Positions 36,125-45,389 of a DNA stretch of 64,000 nt are shown piece after piece. Made by a program: the position numbers and the translations under genes. The first letter of the stretch is position 1. The number at the start of each line of letters is the position of its first letter. Source of the DNA: Stentor roeselii (lineage: Eukaryota; Ciliophora; Heterotrichea; Heterotrichida; Stentoridae); the NCBI GenBank assembly GCA_006503475.1, contig RSEH01000113.1, positions 62,001 through 126,000 on the forward strand, read 5' to 3'. The notes beneath the pieces are model-generated. The model had not been told where the DNA came from and ran no database searches. It saw only the letters and a program-made list of their open reading frames with translations.

Positions 36125-36856
36125 ATGCAAGTCGAACTGATGATTAACCCGATGTGTCCCTTTGCACAGAGGTGTCTTTATGTCCTTAGCTTTAAAAGAG
36201 CTGCGGTGAAAGTAAGAAATGTTGACTTGTCTGATAAACCTTCTTGGTTTTTAGAAGAAAATCCTTCGAAGTACCTTCCTGCTTTGCTTGTTTGGAATAA
36301 TGGGACTAAGATTATTATTCATGAGTCGATTATTATTTCTCAGTTCTTGGATGCTTTACCTGGAATTTCTATTTATCCTAAAGGAGAATGCTTTTTAACT
36401 AATGCGGCTCAGAAAGCTGTCATTGATATGAAGGTCGCTACTGATGTGGAACCTCTTAGGAGGGCTGTTAGGATGGCTTATTGGAAAAGTCAACCTAATG
36501 ATCGAGAGGTTTTAAGCTTTAAGAGGATTGTCAAGAATGTTAATGATATGGTTTTGAATGGCTGCTATTTTGAGTTTCAGATTTTTGGAAGGGATGTTTT
36601 GGGATTTATTGACTTGATGGCCCTACCTCTAATAGAGCGAATAATAGCATTCAAAGACCTCGGTCTGAAATATTACGAAAACCTCCGTCTAGACGACTTA
36701 TTAAAATGGTATTCTCGTATCAGCCAAATCCACTTTATAAAGGCCCACTCAATGCCTTTAACCCGATATATAAACCTGCGAAAGCAGATGCAGTTAAATA
36801 AATACCGAGGTCTGGTCTTACCCGCAGAAGCCTACGACGTAGAAGCTAAACTCTAG
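36125..36856 (+). CDS. Glutathione S-transferase-like protein (omega/CLIC type)
   Basis: 243 residues. The N-terminal thioredoxin-like fold has a CPFAQRCLYVL active site (residues 11-21), the catalytic-Cys pattern of omega GST, CLIC and dehydroascorbate reductases. LPALLVWNNGTKIIIHESIIISQFLD supplies the cis-Pro (LPAL) and the glutathione-binding E-S. The C-terminal part is the all-helical GST domain (about 90-220). Likely a thiol transferase or DHAR-like enzyme. Synonymous codons change sharply near 36620 from T/G-ending to A/C-ending. The ATG is 11 nt from that of the divergent FAM136A-like gene. Confidence 0.85.
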   Translation: MQVELMINPMCPFAQRCLYVLSFKRAAVKVRNVDLSDKPSWFLEENPSKYLPALLVWNNGTKIIIHESIIISQFLDALPGISIYPKGECFLTNAAQKAVIDMKVATDVEPLRRAVRMAYWKSQPNDREVLSFKRIVKNVNDMVLNGCYFEFQIFGRDVLGFIDLMALPLIERIIAFKDLGLKYYENLRLDDLLKWYSRISQIHFIKAHSMPLTRYINLRKQMQLNKYRGLVLPAEAYDVEAKL

Positions 36857-36866
36857 GAAATAATAA

Positions 36867-37454
36867 ATGGAATACGAAGGCATTGAAAACCACTTGAAAA
36901 ACGTCTCAAATGCTTACGCTCATTTCACCTTATTCGAAACAACAGCAGAGTTCACTTTAATAAGTTCATCATTAGAAAGCATTCTCAGAAGTTCTTCTTC
37001 TTTAGAAGGTTTCAATGAAACCTTGAAGTTGATTTTATCAACTTTAATAGACTCAATCTGGGTAAACCTTTCTAACCCTAAACAATCAGGAGAAGTACAA
37101 ATCACTGAACATTTGAAAGAAATGACTAAAGAGCACAAGCCTGAGATCAAAGATCTCAAAGGAAGTCAAAAGTCTCTCTCAAGATGCGATTCCAGATACG
37201 AGCCTCTGAGATATCAAGACCTTCAACTTGTAAGTAAAAGTGAAGAACATCACTTTTCAACTGAAAGTATTCATTTAAAGTACGCAAGAGAAAAAAGGTT
37301 TTTAGGACATCGACGAGAAAGTAGTCACAATTTTTCTGACCCTTATAACAACATCGACTATGTCCTTCCAGCAAGTCCTAAAATTTCATTTCCTAGAGAA
37401 GCCAGAAAGTTCAGTTTAGGAAATCCAGTCATTAAAGCAGGGAAGTTCGGATAG
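36867..37454 (+). CDS. Hypothetical Ser-rich protein
   Basis: 195 residues. Not recognised. The first 75 residues are helical and hydrophobic enough to fold (YAHFTLFETTAEFTLISSSL, LEGFNETLKLILSTLIDSIW). The rest is Ser/Lys/Arg-rich and disordered, with several RxxS-like sites that kinases could use. The start lies 10 nt after the GST stop within GAAATAATAAATGG. Confidence 0.6.
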   Translation: MEYEGIENHLKNVSNAYAHFTLFETTAEFTLISSSLESILRSSSSLEGFNETLKLILSTLIDSIWVNLSNPKQSGEVQITEHLKEMTKEHKPEIKDLKGSQKSLSRCDSRYEPLRYQDLQLVSKSEEHHFSTESIHLKYAREKRFLGHRRESSHNFSDPYNNIDYVLPASPKISFPREARKFSLGNPVIKAGKFG

Positions 37455-37481
37455 TGTTTATAATAATTTTCTAGAAAAGTC

Positions 37482-37994
37482 TTAAGTGTTTATATTAGAG
37501 CCAAAATTACGAGTTTTCTTCTCGAAAAACTCGTCAACTACTGACATTTGAGAGTTATTTGAACTTTTTCGGATGTTGCATCTTGAGTTGGATTCTGAGT
37601 CTTCTTTTTTACGTGATTGGCTTGAAATGGCTGAGAATGGACGACGGTTGAGACGAAGTGGAATGTCTTTTAGAACTGAGTTTATTATTATTGACTTTGG
37701 AACTGTGTTGAGAAGAAGGTCGTTTACTTGGATTATTGATTTACTTCCGCAGTGGGTGTCGACTTGTTTGAGTCGTTTTTTGGCCGGTCTTGAAGCGGGT
37801 TGGTTTGAGGACTTTAATGAGGTTATTAGGATTTTTAAATCGTTTTGGGATTTTTTCTCTTGAGACTTTAAAGAAACGTCTAATGATCGCTGGTAATTGT
37901 ATCTTTTTGATCTTGATATTCGCGGCTTTGATTTGAAACCGTCTATTGTTAGGTTGAAGTATCGGATAGGGTATTGTTTCGGAGACTTATTCAT
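37482..37994 (-). CDS. Hypothetical basic protein
   Basis: 170 residues. Not recognised. It is rich in Ser, Lys, Arg and Asn; short hydrophobic segments IIQVNDLLL and IIINSVLKDIPLRLN near 90-115 are the only parts likely to fold. No signal or membrane segment. Converges with the preceding gene (27 nt between stops). Confidence 0.55.
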   Translation of the reverse strand: MNKSPKQYPIRYFNLTIDGFKSKPRISRSKRYNYQRSLDVSLKSQEKKSQNDLKILITSLKSSNQPASRPAKKRLKQVDTHCGSKSIIQVNDLLLNTVPKSIIINSVLKDIPLRLNRRPFSAISSQSRKKEDSESNSRCNIRKSSNNSQMSVVDEFFEKKTRNFGSNINT

Positions 37995-38783
37995 TGAGAA
38001 GTAACGTTTGGATTAATTATCATTAGATTTTAAATAGTTTTAAAGTACTTGGGTTTTGTTTGGGAGGATTATTATTAGAGAAAATATTAGAGATATGATT
38101 TTTTAGAGATTTTTTTTGATTTTTTGGTAGGATTCTTTACTAGAAAATAAATAATATATGAAATAAAATAATATTGACATCATAACTCAATCTAGTAGAT
38201 ATAAACTAGTGTATAAATTAAAATTAGAAATAGCCTTATTTTTATCAACCCAAATAGACCTTAGAGGTTATAAAAATGAAAGTAAGTTTTTTTTACCCGG
38301 CATCTTCTATTTTTGTATTAAATCTTTTCTATTTCGATCGAAAATAATTTCATGAACCTGATATTTAATTAGGTATAATATTAGAGGAATCTAAGATTAT
38401 CAATTCACAAATTACTCCTTACACTTAATTAAGAATATAAATAAATTCAAATGTCTAATTCAACATGTATCTTAACATATTGATTTAAGCTCATCGTTGA
38501 GTTTTACTATTAGCATCTTTCACATGACTCTGATTAAATTGTGTTTTTAAAATTAAAGGCTTTATGACTCTTTCTTAGAAATGACTCATAATTGTAATAA
38601 GGTTCGAAAGGTATTTAAACAAGAGCACACAAAAAAAATTCCATAATTAGCTTTTTAATTAATTTCTTTTGATAAAGTTTAATAATCTTCTAGAAGAAAA
38701 TTTCAAAAGATTAATTCTTTTGAAGGAATAGGCTAAACAAACACAAACCCCAATCCAATCCAAAATTTAAAAAATCCTTATAA
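37995..38783. other. AT-rich intergenic region
   Basis: 789 bases between divergent genes. The left 110 bases are T/G rich (leader of the minus gene). The middle is about three-quarters A/T with no frame, repeat or RNA-like hairpin recognised. The last 50 bases are C/A rich and contain AAACCCCAATCCAA at 38745-38758, also found upstream of the 54196 gene. CTTATAAATGGG covers the kinase start. Confidence 0.55.
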
Positions 38784-39917
38784 ATGGGCTCGATTTGTCA
38801 ATGTTTCAAGCCAACCCCTTCTCAACCAGAAGCCGAGGACATAGACGAGCCCTTTATCTCGAAAGACGAGCCGACCCCTTCAAGTCCTATAAGCCTTGAT
38901 TCATTTCAAGTAGAAAAGCAACTCGGCAAAGGAACCTTCGGAAAGGTGATGCTCGTCCGAAAGAAAGACAACGGCAAGATTTTCGCGATGAAAATAATTA
39001 AAAAAGCTCTGATCGAGAAGTACAAACACGTCGACCATACTAAAACAGAAAGAAAAGTCCTTGAAGAGCTCAGTCATCCTTTTCTAGTAAAACTTAGATA
39101 CGCGTTTCAGTCAAAAACAAAACTTTACATGGTCATGGACTTTATCAATGGAGGAGAATTGTTTTATCATTTGAAGAAATCAAGAGTTTTTTCTGTTGAT
39201 CGAGCAAGATTTTACGCTGCTGAGATACTCATCGCGCTTGAGTATCTACATTCTCAAGGAGTTGTTTATAGGGACTTGAAGGCTGAGAATATCTTGATTG
39301 ATACTTCTGGTCATATTAAATTAACTGATTTTGGACTTAGCAAAAAGTTCTTCGCTCCTGAGAACTTTAAAACTTACTCATTTTGTGGAACTCCTGAGTA
39401 CCTTGCACCTGAAATTCTCTTAGGTGTTGGACATGATAAATCTGTTGATTACTGGAGCCTTGGAGTGCTTATATTTGAAATGCTCTCTGGAGAACTTCCT
39501 TTTTTCAACCCTAATAAGCAGGAGCTTTACAAAAGCATTGTTAAGGCTGAGTATCAAATGAAGACTTACTTTTCACCTGACAGTCAAGACCTGATTCAGA
39601 AACTGTTAGAACCGAATGTAAGGAGTACTTAGCAAGTTGATAGATTGAATCAGTTTGAAGTTGTGAAAAATCATTCCTTCTTTAAAGGAGTTGATTGGGT
39701 AAAAATGAAGAATCTCATGATTGACCCACCATTCAGACCTCGAGTGAGAAATGAAGAAGATATAACTAACTTTGAAAAGCTAATCACTGATGAAAAAATC
39801 CAAGAAAGTATCACTTCAAATCTTGTCGGGTCAGGCCAGTTCATCAAATTTGATGATTTCACCTACAACCAAAGTCCAAAGTTCGAAATGACAGAAGAAG
39901 TAAAAACCCAAAACTAA
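38784..39917 (+). CDS. AGC-family protein kinase with acylated N-terminus (AKT/SGK/S6K-like)
   Basis: Two exons with a 15-nt intron at 39618-39632; spliced length is 372 residues. MGSICQC at the N-terminus fits N-myristoylation at Gly2 plus palmitoylation of Cys5/Cys7. Kinase domain about 42-300: LGKGTFGKVMLV, FAMKIIKK, VVYRDLKAENILI, LTDFGLSKKF, T-loop YSFCGTPEYLAPEI. After splicing, LLEPNQVDRLNQFEVVKNHSFF is the canonical end of the domain. The tail holds IKFDDFTY, a hydrophobic motif F-x-x-F-T-Y phosphorylated in AKT/SGK/S6K. No PH domain: membrane recruitment would be by lipidation instead. Catalytic residues are intact. Confidence 0.92.
39618..39632 (+). other. 15-nt intron (AGC kinase)
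   Basis: GTAAGGAGTACTTAG, phase 0 with TAG in frame. Its removal restores the conserved EPNQVDRLN segment at the end of the kinase domain, making this the clearest proof of intron length in the window. Confidence 0.97.
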
Positions 39918-39952
39918 TGTCATCTAGTTAGCGCCAAATTTTTGATATAAAA

Positions 39953-40570
39953 ATGACTGAAATTTCTTACGCGCGAGATTTTGAGACTCCAGAAAAATCC
40001 CTTCGAGGTAAATCAAAACGAGGCGAAATTCAAGTGATTTACGGTCCAATGTTTTCAGGTAAATCAACAGAACTACTGAGAAGAATCCGAAGATTCCGTG
40101 TAAGAAACGATTCTTGCATATTATTGAAGACTAAAGACAACCGATACATAGACGATGATGCAAAAGTAGTCACTCATGATCAGTTCAACTTCTTAGAAGC
40201 CCTTTCTTGTGATTATTTATTTGAAAAAATCGAGGAGGCTAAAAATTATGACGTGATTGGAATTGATGAAGGACAGTTTTTTAAGGATATTATTCAGTTT
40301 TGTGAATCTTTAGCGAATATTGGAAAAATCGTAATTGTGGCATGTCTTGACTCGGACTTTCGAAGAGAACCTTTTGGGAATATTTGTGAGTTGATTGCCA
40401 AGGCGGAGAAAATTACTAAGTTGAGTAGTATTTGTCATTATTGCAAAGATGATGCTTCTTTTAGTGCCCGAATCACTTCAGAAACAGCGATTAAGGTCAT
40501 TGGTGGAAGGGATAAATATAGACCGGTTTGTAGAAGTTGCTATTCTGATATAGTTCAGCAGGAAGTTTAA
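39953..40570 (+). CDS. TK: Thymidine kinase (TK1 type)
   Basis: 205 residues. P-loop GPMFSGKST at 31-39, Walker-B-like IGIDEGQFF, the lasso-loop zinc site with CHYC and CRSC, and the thymidine-binding ARITSE and VIGGRDKYRPVCR strands, all as in type II (TK1-like) thymidine kinases. It phosphorylates deoxythymidine for salvage in the cytosol. The C-terminus is short (ends 10 residues after CRSC) and lacks the KEN-box tail of animal TK1, so mitotic APC/C control of that kind is not expected. All active-site residues are present. Starts 35 nt after the kinase gene. Confidence 0.95.
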   Translation: MTEISYARDFETPEKSLRGKSKRGEIQVIYGPMFSGKSTELLRRIRRFRVRNDSCILLKTKDNRYIDDDAKVVTHDQFNFLEALSCDYLFEKIEEAKNYDVIGIDEGQFFKDIIQFCESLANIGKIVIVACLDSDFRREPFGNICELIAKAEKITKLSSICHYCKDDASFSARITSETAIKVIGGRDKYRPVCRSCYSDIVQQEV

Positions 40571-40599
40571 CAAATAAAGTAAAATAATATATGAGAAGA

Positions 40600-41070
40600 T
40601 TTAAGTTTGAAGAATTCTCAAAACTTTCCTTATTATTACAGAATTTTTCTATTCATTCACTTTTAAACCTTGAATTATTCTCAAACATTTCCCATTATTC
40701 CAGAATTTTCCCGAAGACTTTCCCAATTATTATAGAATTTTTTATTCATTCACTTTTAAACCTTAAATAATTCTAAAACCTTTCCCATTATTACAAATTT
40801 TTCTATTCACTAACTTTAAAATCTTCAATAATTCTAAAACCTTTCCCATTATTACAAATTTTTCTATTCACTAACTTTAAAATCTTCAATAATTCTAAAA
40901 CCTTTCCCATTATTACAAATTTTTCTATTCACTAACTTTAAAATCTTCAATAATTCTAAAACCTTTCCCATTATTACAGAATATTTCCATTAAATCATTT
41001 TAAACCTTGAATAATTCTCAAACCTTCCCATAATTACAGAATATTTCCATTCACTCACTTGAAACTCAAA
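40600..41070. repeat. Tandem repeat array, about 61-bp unit
   Basis: The gap between the TK and PH-domain genes (40571-41122) is filled by about seven units containing AATAATTCTAAAACCTTTCC, CATTATTACA and TTCTATTCACT. Three central units (about 40801-40980) are almost identical at 61 bp; outer units are diverged. No open frame and no resemblance to either flanking gene's coding ends was seen. Confidence 0.88.
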
Positions 41071-41122
41071 TAAATAATTAACCAGTTCTCTCCCGCAGTA
41101 CTTTAATTGCCAATCTCAATAA

Positions 41123-42049
41123 ATGTCAAATGAATCCCAAGTCCGAAGCCACTCAGCAGTGCCTGAAGGACCCTCAGACAAATCCGGGTGGCTCATGAAG
41201 CAATCCTCGAACCTTCTACGAACATTCCGGAAACGATTCATCGTTCTCGAGTCAAGACACTTATTAATCTTCGTAGACGAGTCCCGTAAAGACTTAAAAG
41301 CCGTCTTAAACTTCGACCAAATCGAGTCAAAAGCTTTTATCCACCCAAAAGACTCAAGCAAACTCGTCATTTCCTTTCCATCCTCGTCCACATCAATGAT
41401 TCTCAAAGGAAAGAAAGACGAGTTGCTCCAATGGGAAAAGTCAATTTCAGCTTCAATCTCCTTATCAAGGCCATCATCTTCATTCAACTCTCTGACCTCT
41501 GAGAAAAAATTCTGGAAATTTTTCTATATCTCTGAAAACGACTTCAGAAAAAACGCTCAAACCGGCGACATTCTTTTATTTAAAGGAAAAAGTAAAATTT
41601 CTACAGCTCTTCGAGGAATATTGAACTGTGATTTTGATCATATTGCAGTGATTTACCTGTTAAATGAGTATATTTATTTATTTGAAAGTACTAGAAGTAC
41701 TGGAGTTGTTTTAACAAGTTGGGATGAGTTTATTGAAAGGAAATGGTTTGAGATGTATCAACGAGTTACTTACCGAAGACTGATAATGGAAAGAAATCAG
41801 AGGTTTTCAGAACTGGCTCATGAGTTTGTAGTAGAAGCTGAAGGAAAACCTTATAAATTGATGAAATTTCTTGGAAATGCTGATGAAGGGTATTTTTGTT
41901 CTGAACTTGTTGCTGAATTTTATCGGAAAACTGGAGTAATTTACCAAAATATGCCTGCCAAGAAGTTTATGCCGAAACATTTTGTAAGCATGGAACTGAA
42001 TATTATACAAGCTGAGTTAGACCTGCTGAAAGATATCAGGTTTCATTAA
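41123..42049 (+). CDS. PH domain fused to permuted NlpC/P60-like papain-fold domain
   Basis: 308 residues. Residues 18-112 form a PH domain (KSGWLMKQSSNLLRTFRKRF, IVLESRHLLIF, ending LLQWEKSI). Residues 140-290 match the circularly permuted NlpC/P60 (YiiX/LRAT-like) fold: TGDILLFKG, FDHIAVIY with His173, FESTRSTGVVLTSW, GKPYKLMKF and YFCSELVAEFY with Cys259. His before Cys is the order expected for the permuted family, whose eukaryotic members act on lipids or peptides (acyltransferase, amidase or phospholipase). A PH domain would bring it to phosphoinositide membranes. Intact active-site candidates suggest an enzyme. Confidence 0.82.
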   Translation: MSNESQVRSHSAVPEGPSDKSGWLMKQSSNLLRTFRKRFIVLESRHLLIFVDESRKDLKAVLNFDQIESKAFIHPKDSSKLVISFPSSSTSMILKGKKDELLQWEKSISASISLSRPSSSFNSLTSEKKFWKFFYISENDFRKNAQTGDILLFKGKSKISTALRGILNCDFDHIAVIYLLNEYIYLFESTRSTGVVLTSWDEFIERKWFEMYQRVTYRRLIMERNQRFSELAHEFVVEAEGKPYKLMKFLGNADEGYFCSELVAEFYRKTGVIYQNMPAKKFMPKHFVSMELNIIQAELDLLKDIRFH

Positions 42050-42090
42050 TGTCCTATTAAATTATTGATTTTTATGGGTAGGGTTTATAA

Positions 42091-42522
42091 ATGTATAGTG
42101 ATTTGTATACCAAACTCTCTGTTGATGAAAGAAAAGTGCTTGAAAATTATCATAAAAAACTCGCTTTGTCTAAACAGAGCACTCCTAAGTCATCTTCTCA
42201 AGTAGTCGCTCCGAATACCACGAAAAATCAAGTAGTTAAAAAAAAATCACTTTCTAAGCAGAATTCTTCTAAAGTGTTTAAAAACAAGGGGACTTTAAGA
42301 AGAGCTTCTTCGAAAACTAGTGCGTCATCAAATAGAAGTTTTTTGAAAAAGGATGAGAATGATGAGAGGACTAATGTCAAGTATGAGGTTGAAAGGCTTT
42401 TAAGAGCATTGTATCGACATTCGGTTATTTGTCCTGAGTTTAAAGAAGAGCTTAAGGCGATTGGAGGCATTGGGTTGTTGGATGAATATCTTAAGTATCG
42501 AGAACTTAAGTCTTTAGAATAA
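42091..42522 (+). CDS. Hypothetical small protein
   Basis: 143 residues. Not recognised. An N-terminal helix (YTKLSVDERKVLENYHKKLA), a Ser/Lys-rich disordered middle (30-90), and a C-terminal helical block (VKYEVERLLRALYRHSVICP, then FKEELKAIGGIGLLDEYL) that looks conserved and foldable. The ATG sits in GTTTATAAATG. It follows the PH-domain gene by 41 nt in the same direction. Confidence 0.6.
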   Translation: MYSDLYTKLSVDERKVLENYHKKLALSKQSTPKSSSQVVAPNTTKNQVVKKKSLSKQNSSKVFKNKGTLRRASSKTSASSNRSFLKKDENDERTNVKYEVERLLRALYRHSVICPEFKEELKAIGGIGLLDEYLKYRELKSLE

Positions 42523-42852
42523 TGAGTAAGGGTTTGGCTTATGGTTTATCTGGAGTTTTCATATTTTTAGGTAATTTATGAAATGAAGGTAATAGTTAAA
42601 TCTTTGTTTATTTCTTGTGGGTTGGAAGTTATATCATTTAGAATAGTTTTATGATATTTGTTATTTAGATACGGTGAACATAGATAATTTTAGGAATTGA
42701 TTAAATTTTTTTTATTCAATATCTCTACATAGATAGTAACTGGATCATTTTATTTCAAGGGTTCAAGTTGCACTTAAAATTTGAATATCTTAAGATTTGG
42801 ATTAACTTAAATAATGATCACAATTAAGAATTTCTAACCACCAAATCTATAA
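42523..42852. other. AT-rich intergenic region
   Basis: 330 bases with no recognisable gene, repeat or RNA. It ends in CTATAAATGGGC covering the next start. Confidence 0.55.
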
Positions 42853-43860
42853 ATGGGCTGCGATCAAAGTGCCTGCAGTGAGTTACCTGATTCCCTAAAC
42901 TCAGACCTAATTCTCAAGAATCCCTCTCAAATCTCCCAGATGAACGACAAGTCAACAAACCTTTCAAACAACTCACTAACCCAACGAGAAGCAGATTCAA
43001 AGACCTATCAACCTCTTCTCTCTCTAATCGAATACTATTTAGAAAGTAATTCAAACTACTCCGATCTCTTAAAACTAAGTCAAATCTGGCTTCACGAGTT
43101 GATTTTTTTCCTAAACCATTCAAATCTAAGTCCAGACAACATAAGAACAACTTTAACTCTCGATTCATGCGGAAAGTCTCTTCACATTCGACATGAAGTT
43201 GATGGAATCACTACTTTCGAGTTCATCAAATTCGTATCCGCGAAATTTTCTCTGATATTCCAAAAAGATATCAAAGACTTACACGAAATCGAAAAAAACT
43301 TGAAGTCTCTTCATTCATTAACCTGCATTTTTTACATTCGACTTGGAGAAAACTTCGATTTTGGCTTTGGGGTTGAAAAAATGCTGGATTTAAAACAACT
43401 CACATTTGAAAAATCTGAAGATATCTGCAGGATTATTGAATGGAATAATCAAAACAATCAACCAGTTCCGACATCGGTTTTAGTTTCAGTTTTAGAAAAC
43501 ACGAAAATTATCAATTTTTACATTTTTGATGGATTTCGAAGGCAAAATGTTGAAAAAGCTTTTGCGTTGTTTCAGATGTTTGGAAGACCTTTGATGTATA
43601 AAGCGGAAGAGTTGTTTAATTCGGGGTTTTGTGATGATGTTAACTGCTCGGTTTTGATTCGAGATGGAAGGGTGGAAAAGGTTTGTCTTCAGGTGCATTG
43701 CAATGTCGTTAGCTTGGAAGTAGTGAAAAGTCTGGGTTTTTATGTTGATGAGATCAAGTGGGACGAGGTGAGGACGAAAGGAATCTTTCGCGGTCTTGAA
43801 CTGGAGATGAATTCAGAAGGGTACTCATTGAGTCAGGTGTTACTATATTATCCTAATTAA
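42853..43860 (+). CDS. Hypothetical protein with acylation-type N-terminus
   Basis: 335 residues. MGCDQSACSE at the N-terminus fits N-myristoylation (Gly2) with palmitoylatable Cys3 and Cys8, so membrane attachment is likely. The remainder has no named domain. It is a mixed alpha/beta protein, with SCGKSLHIRHEVDGITTFEF near 110-130, FYIRLGENFDFGFGVEKML near 165 and a strand-rich C-terminus (VLIRDGRVEKVCLQVHCNVV). Its last codons and TAA are the seed of a downstream tandem array. Confidence 0.65.
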   Translation: MGCDQSACSELPDSLNSDLILKNPSQISQMNDKSTNLSNNSLTQREADSKTYQPLLSLIEYYLESNSNYSDLLKLSQIWLHELIFFLNHSNLSPDNIRTTLTLDSCGKSLHIRHEVDGITTFEFIKFVSAKFSLIFQKDIKDLHEIEKNLKSLHSLTCIFYIRLGENFDFGFGVEKMLDLKQLTFEKSEDICRIIEWNNQNNQPVPTSVLVSVLENTKIINFYIFDGFRRQNVEKAFALFQMFGRPLMYKAEELFNSGFCDDVNCSVLIRDGRVEKVCLQVHCNVVSLEVVKSLGFYVDEIKWDEVRTKGIFRGLELEMNSEGYSLSQVLLYYPN

Positions 43861-44490
43861 AGAGAACTTAATTTTCATTACAAAAACTTGAAATTTTTCT
43901 TATAAGGTAAGAGAAAGGTAGTCATTGTTACTATATTATCCTAATTAAAGAGAACTTAATTTTCATTGAAATTTTTCTTATAAGGTAAGAGAAAGGTAGT
44001 CATTGTTACTATATTATCCTAATTAAAGAGAACTTAATTTTCATTGAAATTTTTCTTATAAGGTAAGAGAAAGGTAGTCATTGTTACTATATTATCCTAA
44101 TTAAAGAGAACTTAATTTTCATTGAAATTTTTCTTATAAGGTAAGAGAAAGGTAGTCATTGTTACTATATTATCCTAATTAAAGAGAACTTAATTTTCAT
44201 TGAAATTTTTCTTATAAGGTAAGAGAAAGGTAGTCATTGTTACTATATTATCCTAATTAAAGAGAACTTAATTTTCATTACAAAAAACTTGAAATTTTTC
44301 TTATAAGGTAAAGAGGAAGTGTACTCATTGAGTTAGGTGTTACTAAATTATCCTAATTAATATCATTACAAAAACCTTGAAATTTTTTTTATAAGATAAA
44401 GAGGAAGGGTAGTCATTGAGTCAGGTGTTAATATATTATTCCGAAATAAAGAGAACTTAATTATCATTACAAAAACCTCGAAATTTCTCT
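43838..44490. repeat. Tandem array made from the 3' ends of two convergent genes
   Basis: Eight units carry TTATCCTAATTAA or a variant, ending at 43860 (the gene's own stop), 43948, 44026, 44104, 44182, 44260, 44360 and about 44449. Spacing is 88, then four of 78, then 100 and 89 bp. The 78-bp units are near identical. Each unit starts with the last codons and TAA of the + gene. Each also contains CATTACAAAAAC or CATTGAAATTTTTCTTATAAG, matching the last codons and TAA of the minus-strand Kelch gene (44467-44500). The ancestral unit was thus the convergent 3'-end junction itself. Confidence 0.93.
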
Positions 44491-45384
44491 TATCAAGTAA
44501 AGTGGAAGAGGAATTTTCCACTCTGCGAATTTTAAAGTAAATAAAAAAACCTTTTTTCTCTTCCAGATCTTTTTGTAAAATAATTCAAATTCTGCTTCTT
44601 TTTTCAGTTTTAACCAACTAACCTGGTGCAAATCGCCACGATGGTCCATAAGACTTAAAGTCTCCTGTTGAACAGTCCAAGACCAAAACATTTCAACGAA
44701 ATTAAACCCTTTTAACACCTTGCGAGTGAGACTTTTCGCATTAAGCACATTAACCTTATTGTTAAACTTGCAGTCCTTCAGCCAGCCCCCAAACAAAACA
44801 ACGAATTTTTCCTGAAAAGCGATTAAAACAGGCCTAATCGCAGGAATCGCATTTTTTTCTTGTCCAATAGTCCACTTCTTATCTTCCAAGTCATAAAAAA
44901 AAACATTTTCATTGTATCTTCCTTGAGCTTTATACCCTCCTCCTACAAAAATCTTGTCACCAGCGACACAAGTTGAGTGAAGTTTTACTGGAAAAGGCAT
45001 TGAACAAAGTAAAACACTTTCCATTGAAATCGTGTCAAAGACTTCAACTAAATCAGTCAACGAGTTGTTGTCAGAACCTCCCAGGGTGTAAATTTTTTGG
45101 AAGTGAATACAACTTGAATGAGAAGTTCTTAAAAAAATCATTTTTCCGATAATTGTGGAACAGTCTTCAAGATTTGATGATGAAGTGACTAAAGATTTCA
45201 AGTCTATCAAAAAAATATCAGGGGATAAAATTGTCGAGGCTTGACCTCCGAGAATGTAGAGAAAATTTGAATCGATTACTATGGCTGGATGGAAAATTTT
45301 CATTGATACTCGAATTGTGTGACTTCCGTGGTATATGAAAAGATCGCCGCCGAGTACTCTGAATAAGTAACTCGAACTGTTCAT
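44467..45384 (-). CDS. Kelch-repeat protein
   Basis: 305 residues. Kelch blades with GG pairs: FLYILGGQAS, QKIYTLGGSDN, DKIFVGGGYKAQGRYNENVF and EKFVVLFGGWLKDCKFNNKV, with matching DLVEVFDT and FFYDLEDKKW strands, spanning about 1-230. This is a partial or five-bladed propeller. The basic C-terminus (LFYKKIWKRKKVFLF) is separate. Kelch propellers bind actin or substrates of ligases; partner unknown. The stop is part of the tandem array downstream. The start is 5 nt from the divergent SEC24 ATG. Confidence 0.8.
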   Translation of the reverse strand: MNSSSYLFRVLGGDLFIYHGSHTIRVSMKIFHPAIVIDSNFLYILGGQASTILSPDIFLIDLKSLVTSSSNLEDCSTIIGKMIFLRTSHSSCIHFQKIYTLGGSDNNSLTDLVEVFDTISMESVLLCSMPFPVKLHSTCVAGDKIFVGGGYKAQGRYNENVFFYDLEDKKWTIGQEKNAIPAIRPVLIAFQEKFVVLFGGWLKDCKFNNKVNVLNAKSLTRKVLKGFNFVEMFWSWTVQQETLSLMDHRGDLHQVSWLKLKKEAEFELFYKKIWKRKKVFLFTLKFAEWKIPLPLYLIREISRFL

Positions 45385-45389
45385 TATTA

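Noticed and set aside
43838-44490. CRISPR-like array
   Set aside because: Units are contiguous without spacers and derive from flanking gene ends; the host is a eukaryote.
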